Position numbers and translations under genes: made by a program. The notes under the pieces are model-generated. The model ran no database searches. It saw only the letters and a list, made by a program, of their open reading frames with translations, and was not told the origin of the DNA. This document shows, one piece after another, positions 32,599-42,226 of a stretch of 64,000 nt of DNA; position 1 is the first letter of the stretch; every line of letters starts with the position of its first letter. Source of the DNA: Marinobacter vulgaris (GTDB lineage: Bacteria; Pseudomonadota; Gammaproteobacteria; Pseudomonadales; Oleiphilaceae); assembly GCF_003344045.1 (NCBI RefSeq), contig NZ_QFWX01000003.1, positions 1 to 64,000 of the forward strand. Direction: 5' to 3'.

Positions 32599-33254
32599 TG
32601 GTTGCAGAGCTCGACGGTATCGGTATGACGTCCCGCAGAACCCGCATGCGGTTGATACAGAGGTTGGAGGCGGCGGGTATTGCCGATGAGCAGGTGCTGC
32701 AGGCAATGTCAGACACACCGCGCCATATATTCCTGGACGAGGCTCTCTCACATCGGGCCTATGAGGATACGTCGCTACCCATCGGCTACAGTCAGACACT
32801 GTCCCAGCCCTACATTGTGGCGAGAATGACCGAGGCATTGATGCGGCACAATCCGCGCAAGGTGCTGGAGCTGGGCACCGGTTCCGGTTATCAGACCGCC
32901 ATCCTTGCGCAGCTGGTGGATCGGGTGTTCAGTGTCGAACGAATCAAGCCGCTGCAGGACCGGGCGCGTGACCGACTGCGCCAGCTTGGCCTGCGCAATG
33001 TCATGCTCAAGCATGCTGACGGGGGCATGGGCTGGCCGGACCAGGGCCCCTTTGACGGAATCATTGTGACAGCAGCCCCCCGGGAGATTCCTGCGGAGCT
33101 CAAGGATCAGCTCGCAGATGGTGGTGTGATTGTCGCCCCGATTGGTGAGGGCACCCAGATGCTGGTCGAGATGGTCCGGCACGGTGACCGGTTTGAAACG
33201 ACCGATATCGAGCCAGTGCGTTTTGTACCCCTGCTGGGTGGGGTTGTACGGTGA
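32598..33254 (+). CDS. pcm: Protein-L-isoaspartate O-methyltransferase
   Basis: 218 residues from the ATG that overlaps the surE stop (TGATG); an in-frame start 36 bases upstream would run deep into surE and is less likely. Pcm repairs damaged isoaspartyl residues using S-adenosylmethionine. The SAM site is VLELGTGSGYQTAILAQL; SYGQTLSQPYIVARMTEAL-type substrate contacts read YSQTLSQPYIVARM here, and ends with RFVPLLGG. The next gene overlaps its stop by 4 bases. Confidence 0.95.
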   Translation: MVAELDGIGMTSRRTRMRLIQRLEAAGIADEQVLQAMSDTPRHIFLDEALSHRAYEDTSLPIGYSQTLSQPYIVARMTEALMRHNPRKVLELGTGSGYQTAILAQLVDRVFSVERIKPLQDRARDRLRQLGLRNVMLKHADGGMGWPDQGPFDGIIVTAAPREIPAELKDQLADGGVIVAPIGEGTQMLVEMVRHGDRFETTDIEPVRFVPLLGGVVR

Positions 33255-34222
33255 CCCCGGAGACCCAGGCAGAAAATCCTCCCGAGCTGTCCCGTTCCCA
33301 TCATCCTTTTGCGGTGTTTCTTCGAGGCATGGCGATGGGGGCTGCGGATATTGTGCCGGGTGTTTCCGGGGGTACGATCGCCTTCATTACCGGTATCTAT
33401 TTCCGCCTGCTGGAAGCTATCGGCGCCGTACCCCGGTCGGTCTTCAGGCACCTGTTCCGTGGCCAGTTGAAGGCATTCTGGCAGGCCTGTGACGGCACCT
33501 TTTTGCTCAGCCTGCTGGTGGGCATTGTTGCCAGTATTGCCACGCTGGCCTCTGCGATCAGTTATATCCTGGCGCAGTATCCCATTCTGATCTGGAGTTT
33601 TTTCTTCGGCCTGATCGTCGCTTCTGTGTGGCACGTGGGTCGTCAGGTCCGCCATTATGCGCCGGCGTTGATGCTGCCTTTCCTGGCCGGAGCCGTGTTC
33701 TCCTGGTGGGTGACCATGTTACCGGCAAGCGAGCTTGAGCCTTCTGCCCTGATCTTTTTCGGGGCCGGTGCCGTGGCCATATGTGCCATGATACTTCCCG
33801 GGATTTCCGGCAGTTTCATCCTGGTCATCATGGGAATGTACGTTCCGGTGCTCGATGCTATCCGGGCTTTCGAGATAGGGACGCTGCTGATCTTCGTCGG
33901 TGGATGCCTTGCAGGGCTGCTGTCTGTTGCCAGGCTCATTACCTGGGCGTTCAGGCATTTTCATGACCTGGTCCTGGCTTTGCTGACCGGTTTTATGATT
34001 GGTGCCCTGAACAAAGTGTGGCCATGGAAGGAGACACTGAGCTGGCGGACCAACAGTGCCGGGGAGCGTGTTCCGCTAAACGAGGCGAGCGTCAGCCCGC
34101 TGAGCTATGCTGAAATGGCGGGGCAGGATCCGCAGATTGTGGTGGCAGTCATCTGCGCTCTGTTGGGCCTTTCGCTGGTGTTGATGGTGGAATGGGCCGG
34201 CAAGAAAGAAGCGGCCAACTGA
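33251..34222 (+). CDS. DUF368 membrane protein, probable polyprenyl-phosphate (PopT-type) transporter
   Basis: 323 residues, about 8-10 transmembrane segments, GTG start inside the pcm stop (GTGA). The DUF368 signature GMAMGAADIVPGVSGGTIAF is at the N-terminus and a second glycine-rich re-entrant-like stretch, ICAMILPGISGSFILVIMG, in the middle. Proteins of this family were recently shown to recycle undecaprenyl phosphate across the membrane. Its place between pcm and nlpD puts a cell-wall lipid-carrier function beside a wall-hydrolase activator and rpoS. The substrate is inferred from the family. Confidence 0.9.
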   Translation: MTPETQAENPPELSRSHHPFAVFLRGMAMGAADIVPGVSGGTIAFITGIYFRLLEAIGAVPRSVFRHLFRGQLKAFWQACDGTFLLSLLVGIVASIATLASAISYILAQYPILIWSFFFGLIVASVWHVGRQVRHYAPALMLPFLAGAVFSWWVTMLPASELEPSALIFFGAGAVAICAMILPGISGSFILVIMGMYVPVLDAIRAFEIGTLLIFVGGCLAGLLSVARLITWAFRHFHDLVLALLTGFMIGALNKVWPWKETLSWRTNSAGERVPLNEASVSPLSYAEMAGQDPQIVVAVICALLGLSLVLMVEWAGKKEAAN

Positions 34223-34318
34223 ATGTCGTGCCGGGCCGAATCAGGCTCCGGGTTGAGGGGTGGTTAGCGGTTCCTGTCGGATAAAGTGTTACTTTTTGGT
34301 CATTGAAGATGTTTCGAG

Positions 34319-34345
34319 GGGTAACAAATACAACAAGCGGGTAAC
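34319..34345 (+). repeat. Direct repeat of GGGTAAC, 20-bp period, upstream of nlpD
   Basis: GGGTAAC occurs at 34319-34325 and again at 34339-34345, exactly 20 bases apart, about two helical turns. An inverted GTTAC lies at 34288-34292. The 239-base gap that holds them turns strongly AT-rich from about 34360 to 34455, unlike the surrounding DNA. This is a candidate promoter/operator region for nlpD-rpoS; no regulator can be named. Confidence 0.4.
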
Positions 34346-34461
34346 TTGGTTTCCCGGCGAAAATATGCAATAAATTAGTGGCTTACTTACAATATTTATA
34401 AACTGCCGTATTTTTTATACGAATTTTAAATAACGGGCATATTTTTATTCTTTTCAGATCA

Positions 34462-35361
34462 GTGCGTGGGTTTATCATCGCTTCAAAGGCATTCTTCCCG
34501 CGGCCCCCTTCCGGTGCCCCCGGTTCTTTGTGTTTGAAAAGGCGGGAGTATTATCGCGTCCTGCTTTTGTCACTGTTAAGCCTGGTGCTCATCCCCGCTG
34601 TGCTCAGCGGGTGTAACACCCAGGCCCTCTACCGTGACGACATTTACAACCCGCCCGTGTACTGGGGCCGGCATGTGGTCAAGCCCGGTGAAACTCTCTA
34701 CAGCATTGCCTGGCGGTATGGTCGTGACTACAGGGAGCTTGGCGATGCCAACAATATAGCGCCCCCATACGATGTCAGGGCGGGGCGGGTGTTGAGGCTG
34801 GATGTTCGCGGAAATGTAACATCTTCCGGAGACAATCGGGGTGGCGGCAAGCCAGTGGCTTCATCGTCACCGGCACGTTCAGCCCCGGGTGTTTCCCGCC
34901 AGCAAGCCCCCAAACCGGAATCGAAGCCGTCGGTTTCGAGGGCACCGGACAGATCATCGCCGTTGTCGGGTCAGACCCAGACAGTCGCCAGTATCAACTG
35001 GCGCTGGCCGCACGTTGGCACCGTAATTGCAGGTTATTCGACATCCGGGAAAGTCAATAAAGGTATTGATATTGCTGGAAAAGAAGGAGACGCTGTCAGG
35101 GCGGCGGCAAGTGGTAATGTCGTCTATGCCGGTAGCGGATTACTCGGCTACGGCAACCTGATTATAGTGAACCATAACGAGCACTACTTGAGTGCGTATG
35201 CACACAATCGGAAGATTCTGGTGCGGGAAGGGGAGGATGTAAACGCCGGACAGGTCATCGCTGAACTGGGAAACAGCGGAACGGATCGGCCCAGATTGCA
35301 TTTTGAAATCCGGAAAAATGGCAATCCCGTCGACCCGGCTCACTACCTTCCGTCCCGATGA
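34462..35361 (+). CDS. nlpD: NlpD-like LysM / degenerate LytM (M23) lipoprotein
   Basis: 299 residues from a GTG; a TTG at about residue 24-26 would give a more normal signal peptide, so the true start is uncertain. The hydrophobic segment LLLSLLSLVLIPAVLSGC ends in a lipobox (Cys near 51). A LysM domain follows (VVKPGETLYSIAWRYGRD), then a Ser/Pro-rich linker, then an M23 domain. The catalytic residues are lost: Asn replaces the first zinc His (NKGIDIAG), and the HxH motif reads RLHFE. That is what NlpD/EnvC-type amidase activators show, so it should turn on a septal amidase instead of cutting peptidoglycan. rpoS follows, as expected. Confidence 0.93.
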   Translation: MRGFIIASKAFFPRPPSGAPGSLCLKRREYYRVLLLSLLSLVLIPAVLSGCNTQALYRDDIYNPPVYWGRHVVKPGETLYSIAWRYGRDYRELGDANNIAPPYDVRAGRVLRLDVRGNVTSSGDNRGGGKPVASSSPARSAPGVSRQQAPKPESKPSVSRAPDRSSPLSGQTQTVASINWRWPHVGTVIAGYSTSGKVNKGIDIAGKEGDAVRAAASGNVVYAGSGLLGYGNLIIVNHNEHYLSAYAHNRKILVREGEDVNAGQVIAELGNSGTDRPRLHFEIRKNGNPVDPAHYLPSR

Positions 35362-35490
35362 GTCGGATTTGCAATATGAACCTGATGCCGGTATCAGTAA
35401 CAGTTGAAATCCAAAAACAAGAACTGGCGGTCTGAACATCGCCGTTAGCTAGCAACAAATGTCCTGAACAAGAAATCGAAAAACAGCAGG

Positions 35491-35518
35491 CGCTTGCAAC
35501 AATAACAACGCGCGAGCG
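35491..35518 (+). promoter_or_regulatory. rpoS leader stem-loop presenting an AAC-AAU-AAC-AAC tract
   Basis: CGCTTGC (35491-35497) pairs with GCGAGCG (35512-35518) over 7 pairs including one G-U. The 14-base loop between them begins AACAATAACAAC (35498-35509), four consecutive A-A-N triplets. A-R-N triplet runs bind the distal face of Hfq, and such an element is known in the E. coli rpoS leader. It ends 35 bases before the rpoS ATG. Function is inferred. Confidence 0.5.
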
Positions 35519-35553
35519 AATACCCAGGAACATTGAAAGGCGGGGCAAGAGTT

Positions 35554-36555
35554 ATGTCAGCAGAGCATGAAGAACTCATCATTGATCGTGTATCCGATGT
35601 CGAGGATGCCGACGACCAGGTGTTAGCAGAAGACAAGGTAGAAGATAAAGAAACAGCAGAAGCAGAAGCTGTCGAAACAGAAGGCGATATTCCGGCCCAG
35701 GGTCGATATTTCACCAGCCAGAAGCAGCTGGACGCCACCCAGCTTTACCTCAACGAAATCGGCTTTTCCCCTCTGCTTACACCGGAAGAAGAAGTGTATT
35801 TTGCGCGGCTCGCCCGCAAGGGTGAAGAATCCGGTCGCAAGCGGATGATCGAGAGCAATCTGCGTCTGGTGGTCAAGATCGCCCGCCGCTACGTCAACCG
35901 GGGTCTTACGCTGCTGGATCTGATTGAGGAGGGTAATCTCGGGCTGATCCGGGCAGTGGAAAAATTTGATCCGGAACGTGGCTTCCGCTTTTCCACCTAT
36001 GCCACATGGTGGATCCGCCAGACAATTGAGCGGGCCATTATGAACCAGACCCGCACCATCCGGCTTCCGATACACGTGGTAAAGGAGCTGAATCTCTACC
36101 TTCGGGCCGCCAGGGAGCTCACCCAGAAACTGGACCATGAACCATCAGCGGAAGAGATCGCAACGTTGGTTGATAAGCCGGTTGCTGATGTGAAAAGAAT
36201 GCTGGGTCTGAATGAGCGTGTTGCCTCCATGGATACACCCATCGGGACCGGCGGTGAGAAATCGCTACTGGATACGGTTGCGGATGAAGGTGCATCGGAT
36301 CCGGCTGATCTGCTGCAGGACAACAACATGTGTTCCTGTGTGGAGAAGTGGATTGACCAGCTCAGCGAAAAGCAGCAGGAAGTCCTGTCCCGTCGGTTTG
36401 GCCTGAGGGGCTATCCCATCAGCACCCTCGAAGAGGTGGGCCAGGAGATTGGTCTGACCCGTGAGCGCGTTCGCCAGATTCAGGTTGAGGCGCTTCGTCG
36501 CCTTCGCGAAATCCTGGAGAAAGAAGGCCTGTCGGGAACCATGCTTTTCAAATAA
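35554..36555 (+). CDS. rpoS: RNA polymerase sigma factor RpoS (sigma-38)
   Basis: 333 residues from the ATG at 35554; an upstream in-frame TTG would add seven residues and is less likely. A very acidic N-terminal tail (about 1-45) precedes region 1.2 ([16 protein letters not shown]). Region 2 has [17 protein letters not shown] and [18 protein letters not shown]; region 4.2 is a helix-turn-helix ([16 protein letters not shown]). RpoS runs the general stress and stationary-phase response. It sits after nlpD as in pseudomonads and enterics. The leader has a possible Hfq element, and a long A/T-flanked terminator follows. Confidence 0.97.
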   Translation: MSAEHEELIIDRVSDVEDADDQVLAEDKVEDKETAEAEAVETEGDIPAQGRYFTSQKQLDATQLYLNEIGFSPLLTPEEEVYFARLARKGEESGRKRMIESNLRLVVKIARRYVNRGLTLLDLIEEGNLGLIRAVEKFDPERGFRFSTYATWWIRQTIERAIMNQTRTIRLPIHVVKELNLYLRAARELTQKLDHEPSAEEIATLVDKPVADVKRMLGLNERVASMDTPIGTGGEKSLLDTVADEGASDPADLLQDNNMCSCVEKWIDQLSEKQQEVLSRRFGLRGYPISTLEEVGQEIGLTRERVRQIQVEALRRLREILEKEGLSGTMLFK

Positions 36556-36572
36556 CAGTCTCCGTATGGCGC

Positions 36573-36610
36573 AAAAAAAAACGGCTCGCTTTCGCGGGCC
36601 GTTTTTTTTT
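36573..36610. terminator. Strong bidirectional terminator between rpoS and nth
   Basis: A run of nine A, a GC-rich stem (ACGGC / GCCGT with further pairing TCGC / GCGG inside) and nine T form a symmetric intrinsic terminator. It serves rpoS on plus and the rnf-nth operon on minus, whose last stop codon lies 29 bases away. Confidence 0.93.
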
Positions 36611-36638
36611 GCGTTTGCCAACTGATAACCAGCCGTTT

Positions 36639-37280
36639 TCAGTCCAGATAATCCCTTTTCTGTTTGAACTCACAAAGATCCTCGATAATGCAGGCGCCGC
36701 ATTTGGGCTTTCGCGCGGTACAGGTGTAGCGCCCGTGCAGAATCAGCCAGTGATGGGCGTCCATCAGGAACTCCTTCGGGACCAGTCGCATCAGGCGTTT
36801 CTCCACTTCCACGACATTCCTGCCCGGGGCGATACCGGTGCGGTTCGAGACCCGGAAAATGTGCGTGTCCACCGCCATGGCTGGCTGCCCGAAGGCGGTG
36901 TTCAGAACCACATTGGCGGTTTTTCGGCCCACCCCCGGCAGTGCTTCCAGATCCTCCCGGCTTTCGGGTACTTCGCCTCCATGCTTTTCAACCAGAATAC
37001 GGCAGGTCTTGATAACGTTTTCAGCCTTGCTGTTGAACAGGCCGATGGTCTTGATGTATTGCTTGAGCCCGTCAACGCCAAGAGCCAGTATTGCTTCCGG
37101 TGTGCGTGCTACCCGGAACAGCTTATCCGTCGCCTTGTTTACGCCCACGTCCGTTGCCTGGGCCGATAATATTACCGCAACCAGCAGTTCGAACGGGCTG
37201 GAGTAATTGAGCTCGGTGGTCGGGTTCGGGTTGGCCTCCCGTAGCCGTGTGAAGATCTCAATGCGTTTCTGTTTGTTCAT
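36639..37280 (-). CDS. nth: Endonuclease III
   Basis: 213 residues. A DNA glycosylase/AP lyase that removes oxidised pyrimidines. The helix-hairpin-helix is LPGVGRKTANVVLNTA, with the catalytic Asp in VDTHIFRV and Lys in the HhH region. The C-terminal 4Fe-4S loop has the CTARKPKCGACIIEDLC cysteine pattern. It is the last gene of the rnfABCDGE-nth operon, 28 bases after rnfE, the order found in E. coli. Confidence 0.97.
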   Translation of the reverse strand: MNKQKRIEIFTRLREANPNPTTELNYSSPFELLVAVILSAQATDVGVNKATDKLFRVARTPEAILALGVDGLKQYIKTIGLFNSKAENVIKTCRILVEKHGGEVPESREDLEALPGVGRKTANVVLNTAFGQPAMAVDTHIFRVSNRTGIAPGRNVVEVEKRLMRLVPKEFLMDAHHWLILHGRYTCTARKPKCGACIIEDLCEFKQKRDYLD

Positions 37281-37308
37281 TGGCTCTCAGTCAACTGCAG
37301 TAGTGTAT

Positions 37309-38025
37309 TCAGGAGATATTTCCGGTCACCCGCACCCGCTTGCTCCCGGAAGCTGCCGTAGCCGGCGCACTGGCCTTGCGGCGCTCTTCCAGGTGATTGT
37401 CGATGCCGTTTTTAAGGGCAATCAGCAGCCCGAGGCCCACGAACGCGCCGGGAGGGAGGATCATGAACAGCATGTCCGGGTAGTCGTCGAACGGGCGGAT
37501 AACCCAGTCAGCGGCGGCTGGGCCAAGTAGCAGGTTCATGTCCACAAACAGGCTTCCCTGTCCGACCAGTTCACGCATGCCACCAAGAACCACCAGAACT
37601 GCCAGAAAGCCAATCCCCATCATGGTTCCGTCCAGCAGGGCAGGCCCCGGTGGGTTTTTGGACGCAAACGCATCGGCCCGGCCAAGGATGGCGCAGTTGG
37701 TCACGATCAGCGGTATGAAGATGCCCAGTATCTGGTAGAGCTCGTAGGTGAATGCCTGCATCAACAATTCGGCACAGGTTACAAAGGAGGCAATGATCAT
37801 GACAAAAGCCGGCAGGCGCACCGATTCGCTGACGAAATTGCGGATCAGCGATACTGCAAGGTTGGAGCCCATCAGCACCATCAGGGTCGCGAGGCCGAGA
37901 CCAATGGCATTAACAACGGTGCTGGTCACAGCCAGCAGCGGGCACAGCCCGAGTACCTGCACCAGTGCCGGGTTGTTGCCCCAGAGCCCGTCTTGAATGA
38001 TGTCACGTGACGATTTTGTGGCCAT
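37309..38025 (-). CDS. rnfE: Rnf electron transport complex subunit E
   Basis: 238 residues with about six transmembrane helices. Family stretches are [23 protein letters not shown] at the start (conserved glycine and cysteine helices) and [18 protein letters not shown] in the middle; these cysteine-bearing half-helices are shared with RnfA and are thought to hold an Fe centre in the membrane. It begins 2 bases after rnfG. The complex couples NADH-ferredoxin electron flow to ion transport. Confidence 0.96.
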   Translation of the reverse strand: MATKSSRDIIQDGLWGNNPALVQVLGLCPLLAVTSTVVNAIGLGLATLMVLMGSNLAVSLIRNFVSESVRLPAFVMIIASFVTCAELLMQAFTYELYQILGIFIPLIVTNCAILGRADAFASKNPPGPALLDGTMMGIGFLAVLVVLGGMRELVGQGSLFVDMNLLLGPAAADWVIRPFDDYPDMLFMILPPGAFVGLGLLIALKNGIDNHLEERRKASAPATAASGSKRVRVTGNIS

Positions 38026-38027
38026 GA

Positions 38028-38729
38028 TCAGGAGTGCTCCGTGTTGGATGATTCGCCGGCAATCGCCTCCGGATTCAGGGTTTTCTCTCTCAGGGACGGA
38101 GTATCGTTGAGCCGCTCCCTTATTGTCTGGCGATTCTCGCGGAAGTAGATCAGTGCTTTCTGAACCGCCTTGACCACGGCCCGCGGAGTAATCGTGGCGC
38201 CGGTGAACTGGTCAAACTTGCCGCCATTCTTTTTGACGTTCCATTCCCGGTGAGGCGGTCGGCCCAGGGACTCGCCCTCAAAGCTCTTGATCCAGTCCGA
38301 CTTTTTGGTCTCGATGCGGTCACCCAACCCCGGGGTTTCCCGGTGACTGGTTACCCGAACGCCAAGGATCGTGCCCTGCATGTCCACCCCAACCAGCAGA
38401 TGTATTTCCCCTGAATAGCCGTCTGGCGCCACGATGGGCATGATCATGCCTACCGGACGATCATTCTGCCGGGCCACCCAGACTGTCAGAGGACCAGACT
38501 GCGCCAGGCGCTTACTGGCCGGGAGCTGCACGGTATCCCTCAGCAGGTCGTTGGTATGTTCACTTTCGGGAATAATCTCGAAAAGCGCCTGTGCCTCTGC
38601 CCGGGCTGCCTGTTCCTGAATGCGTTCTTCGGTGAATACCTGAGTCACTGCAATGGTGCCACCGGTAATAATGGCGAACAAGCCGAGCCCGATGGCATTG
38701 CGACGAATCGATTGAGCAATGGCGGCCAT
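38028..38729 (-). CDS. rnfG: Rnf electron transport complex subunit G
   Basis: 233 residues. One N-terminal helix ([19 protein letters not shown]) anchors a periplasmic domain with covalent FMN; the attachment Thr is expected in [12 protein letters not shown]. Further family signs are [13 protein letters not shown] and [13 protein letters not shown]. It lies between rnfD (3-base gap) and rnfE (2-base gap). Confidence 0.96.
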   Translation of the reverse strand: MAAIAQSIRRNAIGLGLFAIITGGTIAVTQVFTEERIQEQAARAEAQALFEIIPESEHTNDLLRDTVQLPASKRLAQSGPLTVWVARQNDRPVGMIMPIVAPDGYSGEIHLLVGVDMQGTILGVRVTSHRETPGLGDRIETKKSDWIKSFEGESLGRPPHREWNVKKNGGKFDQFTGATITPRAVVKAVQKALIYFRENRQTIRERLNDTPSLREKTLNPEAIAGESSNTEHS

Positions 38730-38732
38730 AAA

Positions 38733-39782
38733 TTACCCCTGACTGCCCGGGACACCCCGGCGTGGCTTGTGATGACCGTAAGTCCGCGGTGGTGTGTAGT
38801 GGTCGATGAAGGGGACGGCAAAGTTCATCAGCAGAACGCTGAAGGCTACCGCGTCCGGGTAATTGCCCCAGGTGCGGATCAGGTAGATCAGGATGCCGAT
38901 TCCCGCGCCATAGATCAGTTTGCCCTGATGACTGGTGGCGGCCGACACCGGATCAGTGGCAATGAAGAAGGCGCCGAGCATGGTGCCGCCTGCCAATACA
39001 TGAAGTGAGAGGGGGGCATACAGGTCGGCATCGTTACCGAAGGCCAGGCTCATCAGCACAAGACCGCCAAGAAAACCGGCCGGTATATGCCAGCTGATGA
39101 TACGTAGAAAAATCAGCAGGAGCCCGCCGGCAAGAAAAGCCGCATTGACCCATTCCCAGCCCCTGGCGATCCCGTCGCCGAATGTGGGATGGGTGAGTAC
39201 CTCGGTCGCTGTGTGGCTGGCGATCTTGTGCTTGTACTCATCAAGGGGTGTTGCCATGGTCCAGCCATCCACCGCGGTCTGCTGGCCAGAGGCAATGGTT
39301 GCCAGGGTTTCGCCGAAGCCCGGGGCGCCTTCCCAGAGCATGGCCGGTGCCGCCCAGTTAGTGGTCATTGCCACCGGAAACGATACCAGCACCAGCGCAT
39401 AGCCCACCATTGCCGGGTTGAAGGGATTCGACCCAAGCCCGCCATAAAGCTGCTTGGCGACAACAATGGCGGAAACAACTGCCACCGCCGACACCCACCA
39501 GGGTGCAAATTGCGGTAGGGACAAACCCAGCAACAATCCTGTAACCGCGGCCGTGTTGTCTCTGAGAAAAAAGCCGATCGGCTTCTTCCTGAGTCGGAGC
39601 AAGGCCGCCTCGGAGGCAATCGCGACGCCGATGCAGAAGAGCACGTTGATCAGGTTGCCCCAACCGAAAAACAGAGTCTGGGCGAACAGGCCGGGGAGTG
39701 CCGCGATCATTACCCACAACATGACGCGGGATGTCGGCCGGGCACTGTGGGCATGGGGAGAAGACTGCTGAACAAACGCCAT
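38733..39782 (-). CDS. rnfD: Rnf electron transport complex subunit D
   Basis: 349 residues, nine or ten membrane segments, NqrB/RnfD family. [19 protein letters not shown] is the family core motif; the likely covalent FMN Thr lies in [13 protein letters not shown]-terminal spans end in [20 protein letters not shown]. It is separated from rnfC by 21 bases and from rnfG by 3. Confidence 0.96.
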   Translation of the reverse strand: MAFVQQSSPHAHSARPTSRVMLWVMIAALPGLFAQTLFFGWGNLINVLFCIGVAIASEAALLRLRKKPIGFFLRDNTAAVTGLLLGLSLPQFAPWWVSAVAVVSAIVVAKQLYGGLGSNPFNPAMVGYALVLVSFPVAMTTNWAAPAMLWEGAPGFGETLATIASGQQTAVDGWTMATPLDEYKHKIASHTATEVLTHPTFGDGIARGWEWVNAAFLAGGLLLIFLRIISWHIPAGFLGGLVLMSLAFGNDADLYAPLSLHVLAGGTMLGAFFIATDPVSAATSHQGKLIYGAGIGILIYLIRTWGNYPDAVAFSVLLMNFAVPFIDHYTPPRTYGHHKPRRGVPGSQG

Positions 39783-39803
39783 GAATGTCGTGCCTGATGT
39801 CGT

Positions 39804-41630
39804 TTAGTGGGTGGACTGCGATTCGGCAGGCCGATCTGCCGGCTTGCCACGGGCTTCGGCAAGGGCTTCCTCGGCCCGCTTTACCCGGTCATGGTTCTTG
39901 GCAACGGCGCGTTCGAGCTTCTCTACGTTATCAGCCTGCTGGGCTTTCGCCTCTTCAAGCATGCCCTGCATGGTTTCCAGTTTCGACATGGCGTTGCTCA
40001 GTTGTTTTTCCAGATCCTCAATGTCCGGCTGTTCCTCGGCAGCCTTGGCCGGTGCCGGAGATTGGGCGGCCTCGGCTTTTGCCTTCTTGCGGGCCAGAGC
40101 CTGTTCGACCAGAGCGGACTTCGCCGATCGTTCATCAACCGCCTCACCGTCTGCTGCGGCTTTTTCCGCTTCGGCTTTTTTCTTCGCCTGGGCCTCGGCG
40201 GCGGCTTTTGCCCGTTCCCTGCGGCGAAGTTCTTTCTCTTCCTGCTCACGCTCAAGGCGCGCCTGGCGTGCTTCGAAGCGTTCCCGGGCACGGTCCGATT
40301 TCAGCTGTTCTGCCCGCTGAACCCGGATCTCGTCCTTGGCAAAACGATAGTACTGGACCAGCGGGATTGAGCTCGGACAGACGTAGGAGCAGGCCCCACA
40401 TTCGATGCAGTCGAACAGGTTCAGGTGTTCGGCTTTTTCAAACTCGGTGGCCTTTGAGTGCCAGAACAGCTGCTGTGGCAGCAGTTCCATGGGGCAGACC
40501 TCGGCACAAAGGCCGCAGCGGATACAGGGTTGTTCCGGCGGTGGCGCCGGAAGCTCAGCGGCTGTCGCCGCAATGATGCAGTTTGTGGTTTTAATGACCG
40601 GGACAGCTTCGGTTGTCAGCGTATACCCCATCATGGGTCCACCGAGAACCAGGCGGCTGAGCCTGTCCTGCTGTACGCCTGCCTGCTCCAGCAGGTACTC
40701 GATCGGTGTGCCAATCAGCGCCTCAAAATTACCCGGTTCGTCGATAGCGTCGCCGGTGATGGTTACAACTCGGGCGATCAACGGTGTGCCCTGGAAGACC
40801 GCCTGCGATACAGCAACGGCGGTTCCGATGTTCTGGCACATAACACCGATATCCGCGGGTATGCCACCACTGGGCACCTCCATGCCGGTCAGAATCTGGA
40901 TCAGCTGTTTCTCGCCACCGGATGGGTACTTGGTTGGCACAACCGCGATTTCGGTCTGGGTGCCCTCGGTTGCCCTGCGCAGAGCGGCTATGGCTTCCGG
41001 CTTGTTGTCTTCAATGCCGATCACGCAGCGTTCCGGACGAAGAATCCACGCCATGACCTTCAGCCCGGCAACAATCTCCCCGGCTTTTTCCCGCATGGTC
41101 ATGTCATCAGCGGTGATGTAGGGCTCGCATTCAGCACCATTGAGTATCAGGGTATTGATCTTGCGGTCACGGGGTGGCCGGAGCTTGATGCTGGTCGGAA
41201 AACCGGCGCCGCCCATGCCGGCAATGCCGGCATCGCGGATGATCTCAAGAACCCGGTCACGGCCTAGGGCGCGGAAGTCGCTCAGTGGATGCCGGGAACA
41301 CCATTGGTCCTCACCATCCGGCTTGAGCGTGATACACCAGTCAGCCATGCCCGAGGGGTGGGGAACCGGATGCTCTGCAATGCTTTCGATGATGCCAGAG
41401 GTGGGCGCATGCACGGGAACGCCCATGCCGGTCTGGATATCCGCGACTTTCTGGCCTTTGAGGACCCGCTCTCCGACTTCGACAATGGGTTCTGCCGGAT
41501 CCCCGATATGTTGCTGAAGTGGCAGAATCAGCCGTTCCGGAATGCCGGAGCGGCGGATCGGGCGAGCGGTTGAGATGTCTTTGTGCCCGGGCGGGTGAAT
41601 GCCGCCTGCGAAATCCCACAATTGCGTCAT
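39804..41630 (-). CDS. rnfC: Rnf electron transport complex subunit C with long charged C-terminal tail
   Basis: 608 residues from the ATG overlapping the rnfB stop (TGATG); the open frame continues upstream inside rnfB, but those codons belong to rnfB in another frame. The NADH/FMN-binding core starts WDFAGGIHPPGHKD, with GMGGAGFPTSIKL and LNGAECEPYITADD. Two 4Fe-4S motifs follow (CIRCGLCAEVCP near 368 and CIECGACSYVCP near 411). The last 175 or so residues are an Ala/Glu/Lys/Arg-rich coiled-coil tail, a feature of gammaproteobacterial RnfC of unknown use. Confidence 0.96.
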   Translation of the reverse strand: MTQLWDFAGGIHPPGHKDISTARPIRRSGIPERLILPLQQHIGDPAEPIVEVGERVLKGQKVADIQTGMGVPVHAPTSGIIESIAEHPVPHPSGMADWCITLKPDGEDQWCSRHPLSDFRALGRDRVLEIIRDAGIAGMGGAGFPTSIKLRPPRDRKINTLILNGAECEPYITADDMTMREKAGEIVAGLKVMAWILRPERCVIGIEDNKPEAIAALRRATEGTQTEIAVVPTKYPSGGEKQLIQILTGMEVPSGGIPADIGVMCQNIGTAVAVSQAVFQGTPLIARVVTITGDAIDEPGNFEALIGTPIEYLLEQAGVQQDRLSRLVLGGPMMGYTLTTEAVPVIKTTNCIIAATAAELPAPPPEQPCIRCGLCAEVCPMELLPQQLFWHSKATEFEKAEHLNLFDCIECGACSYVCPSSIPLVQYYRFAKDEIRVQRAEQLKSDRARERFEARQARLEREQEEKELRRRERAKAAAEAQAKKKAEAEKAAADGEAVDERSAKSALVEQALARKKAKAEAAQSPAPAKAAEEQPDIEDLEKQLSNAMSKLETMQGMLEEAKAQQADNVEKLERAVAKNHDRVKRAEEALAEARGKPADRPAESQSTH

Positions 41631-42211
41631 CAGGCACTGGCTCCCTGGCGATCGGTGGCGATGATTCCCCCCGCCGCCGGCGGCGTCCAGGTCCAGGAAC
41701 GGATATCCGGCTCCACCGTGATCATGTCTATGCAGTCCACAGGGCAGGGCTCCACGCACAGGTCGCAGCCGGTGCATTCGCTTTCAATGACCGTATGCAT
41801 GTGCTTGGCGGCGCCAAGAATGGCGTCTACCGGGCAGGCCTGAATGCATTTGGTACAGCCAATGCATTCGTCCTCACGAATCACGGCCACTCGCTTTACC
41901 TGTTCAACCCCATGCTCGGCATCCAGGGGTTCCGGCTCAACATCCAGCAGGTCCGCAAGGGCCTTGATGGTGGTTTCACCGCCGGGAGGGCACTTGTTAA
42001 TGGGGCCGCCTTCGGCGATGGATTCGGCATAGGGGCGGCAGCCAGGATAGCCACACTGTCCGCACTGAGTCTGTGGTAACAGGGAGTCAATCTCGTCTAC
42101 CAAAGGGTTGCCTTCCACCCTGAAACGCTCAGCGGCGAAACCCAGCAGGGCACCGAACACGAGGGCCAGGGCCAGAAGAACCAATACGGCAACAAGAACG
42201 CTTGTCCACAT
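41630..42211 (-). CDS. rnfB: Rnf electron transport complex subunit B (ferredoxin-like)
   Basis: 193 residues. An N-terminal helix ([20 protein letters not shown]) is followed by an Fe-S domain ([14 protein letters not shown] ... NKCPPGG) and two bacterial ferredoxin motifs ([12 protein letters not shown] and [12 protein letters not shown]). It passes electrons within the Rnf complex. It overlaps rnfC by 1 base and follows rnfA by 15. Confidence 0.96.
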   Translation of the reverse strand: MWTSVLVAVLVLLALALVFGALLGFAAERFRVEGNPLVDEIDSLLPQTQCGQCGYPGCRPYAESIAEGGPINKCPPGGETTIKALADLLDVEPEPLDAEHGVEQVKRVAVIREDECIGCTKCIQACPVDAILGAAKHMHTVIESECTGCDLCVEPCPVDCIDMITVEPDIRSWTWTPPAAGGIIATDRQGASA

Positions 42212-42226
42212 AAACCCGCTACTCCA

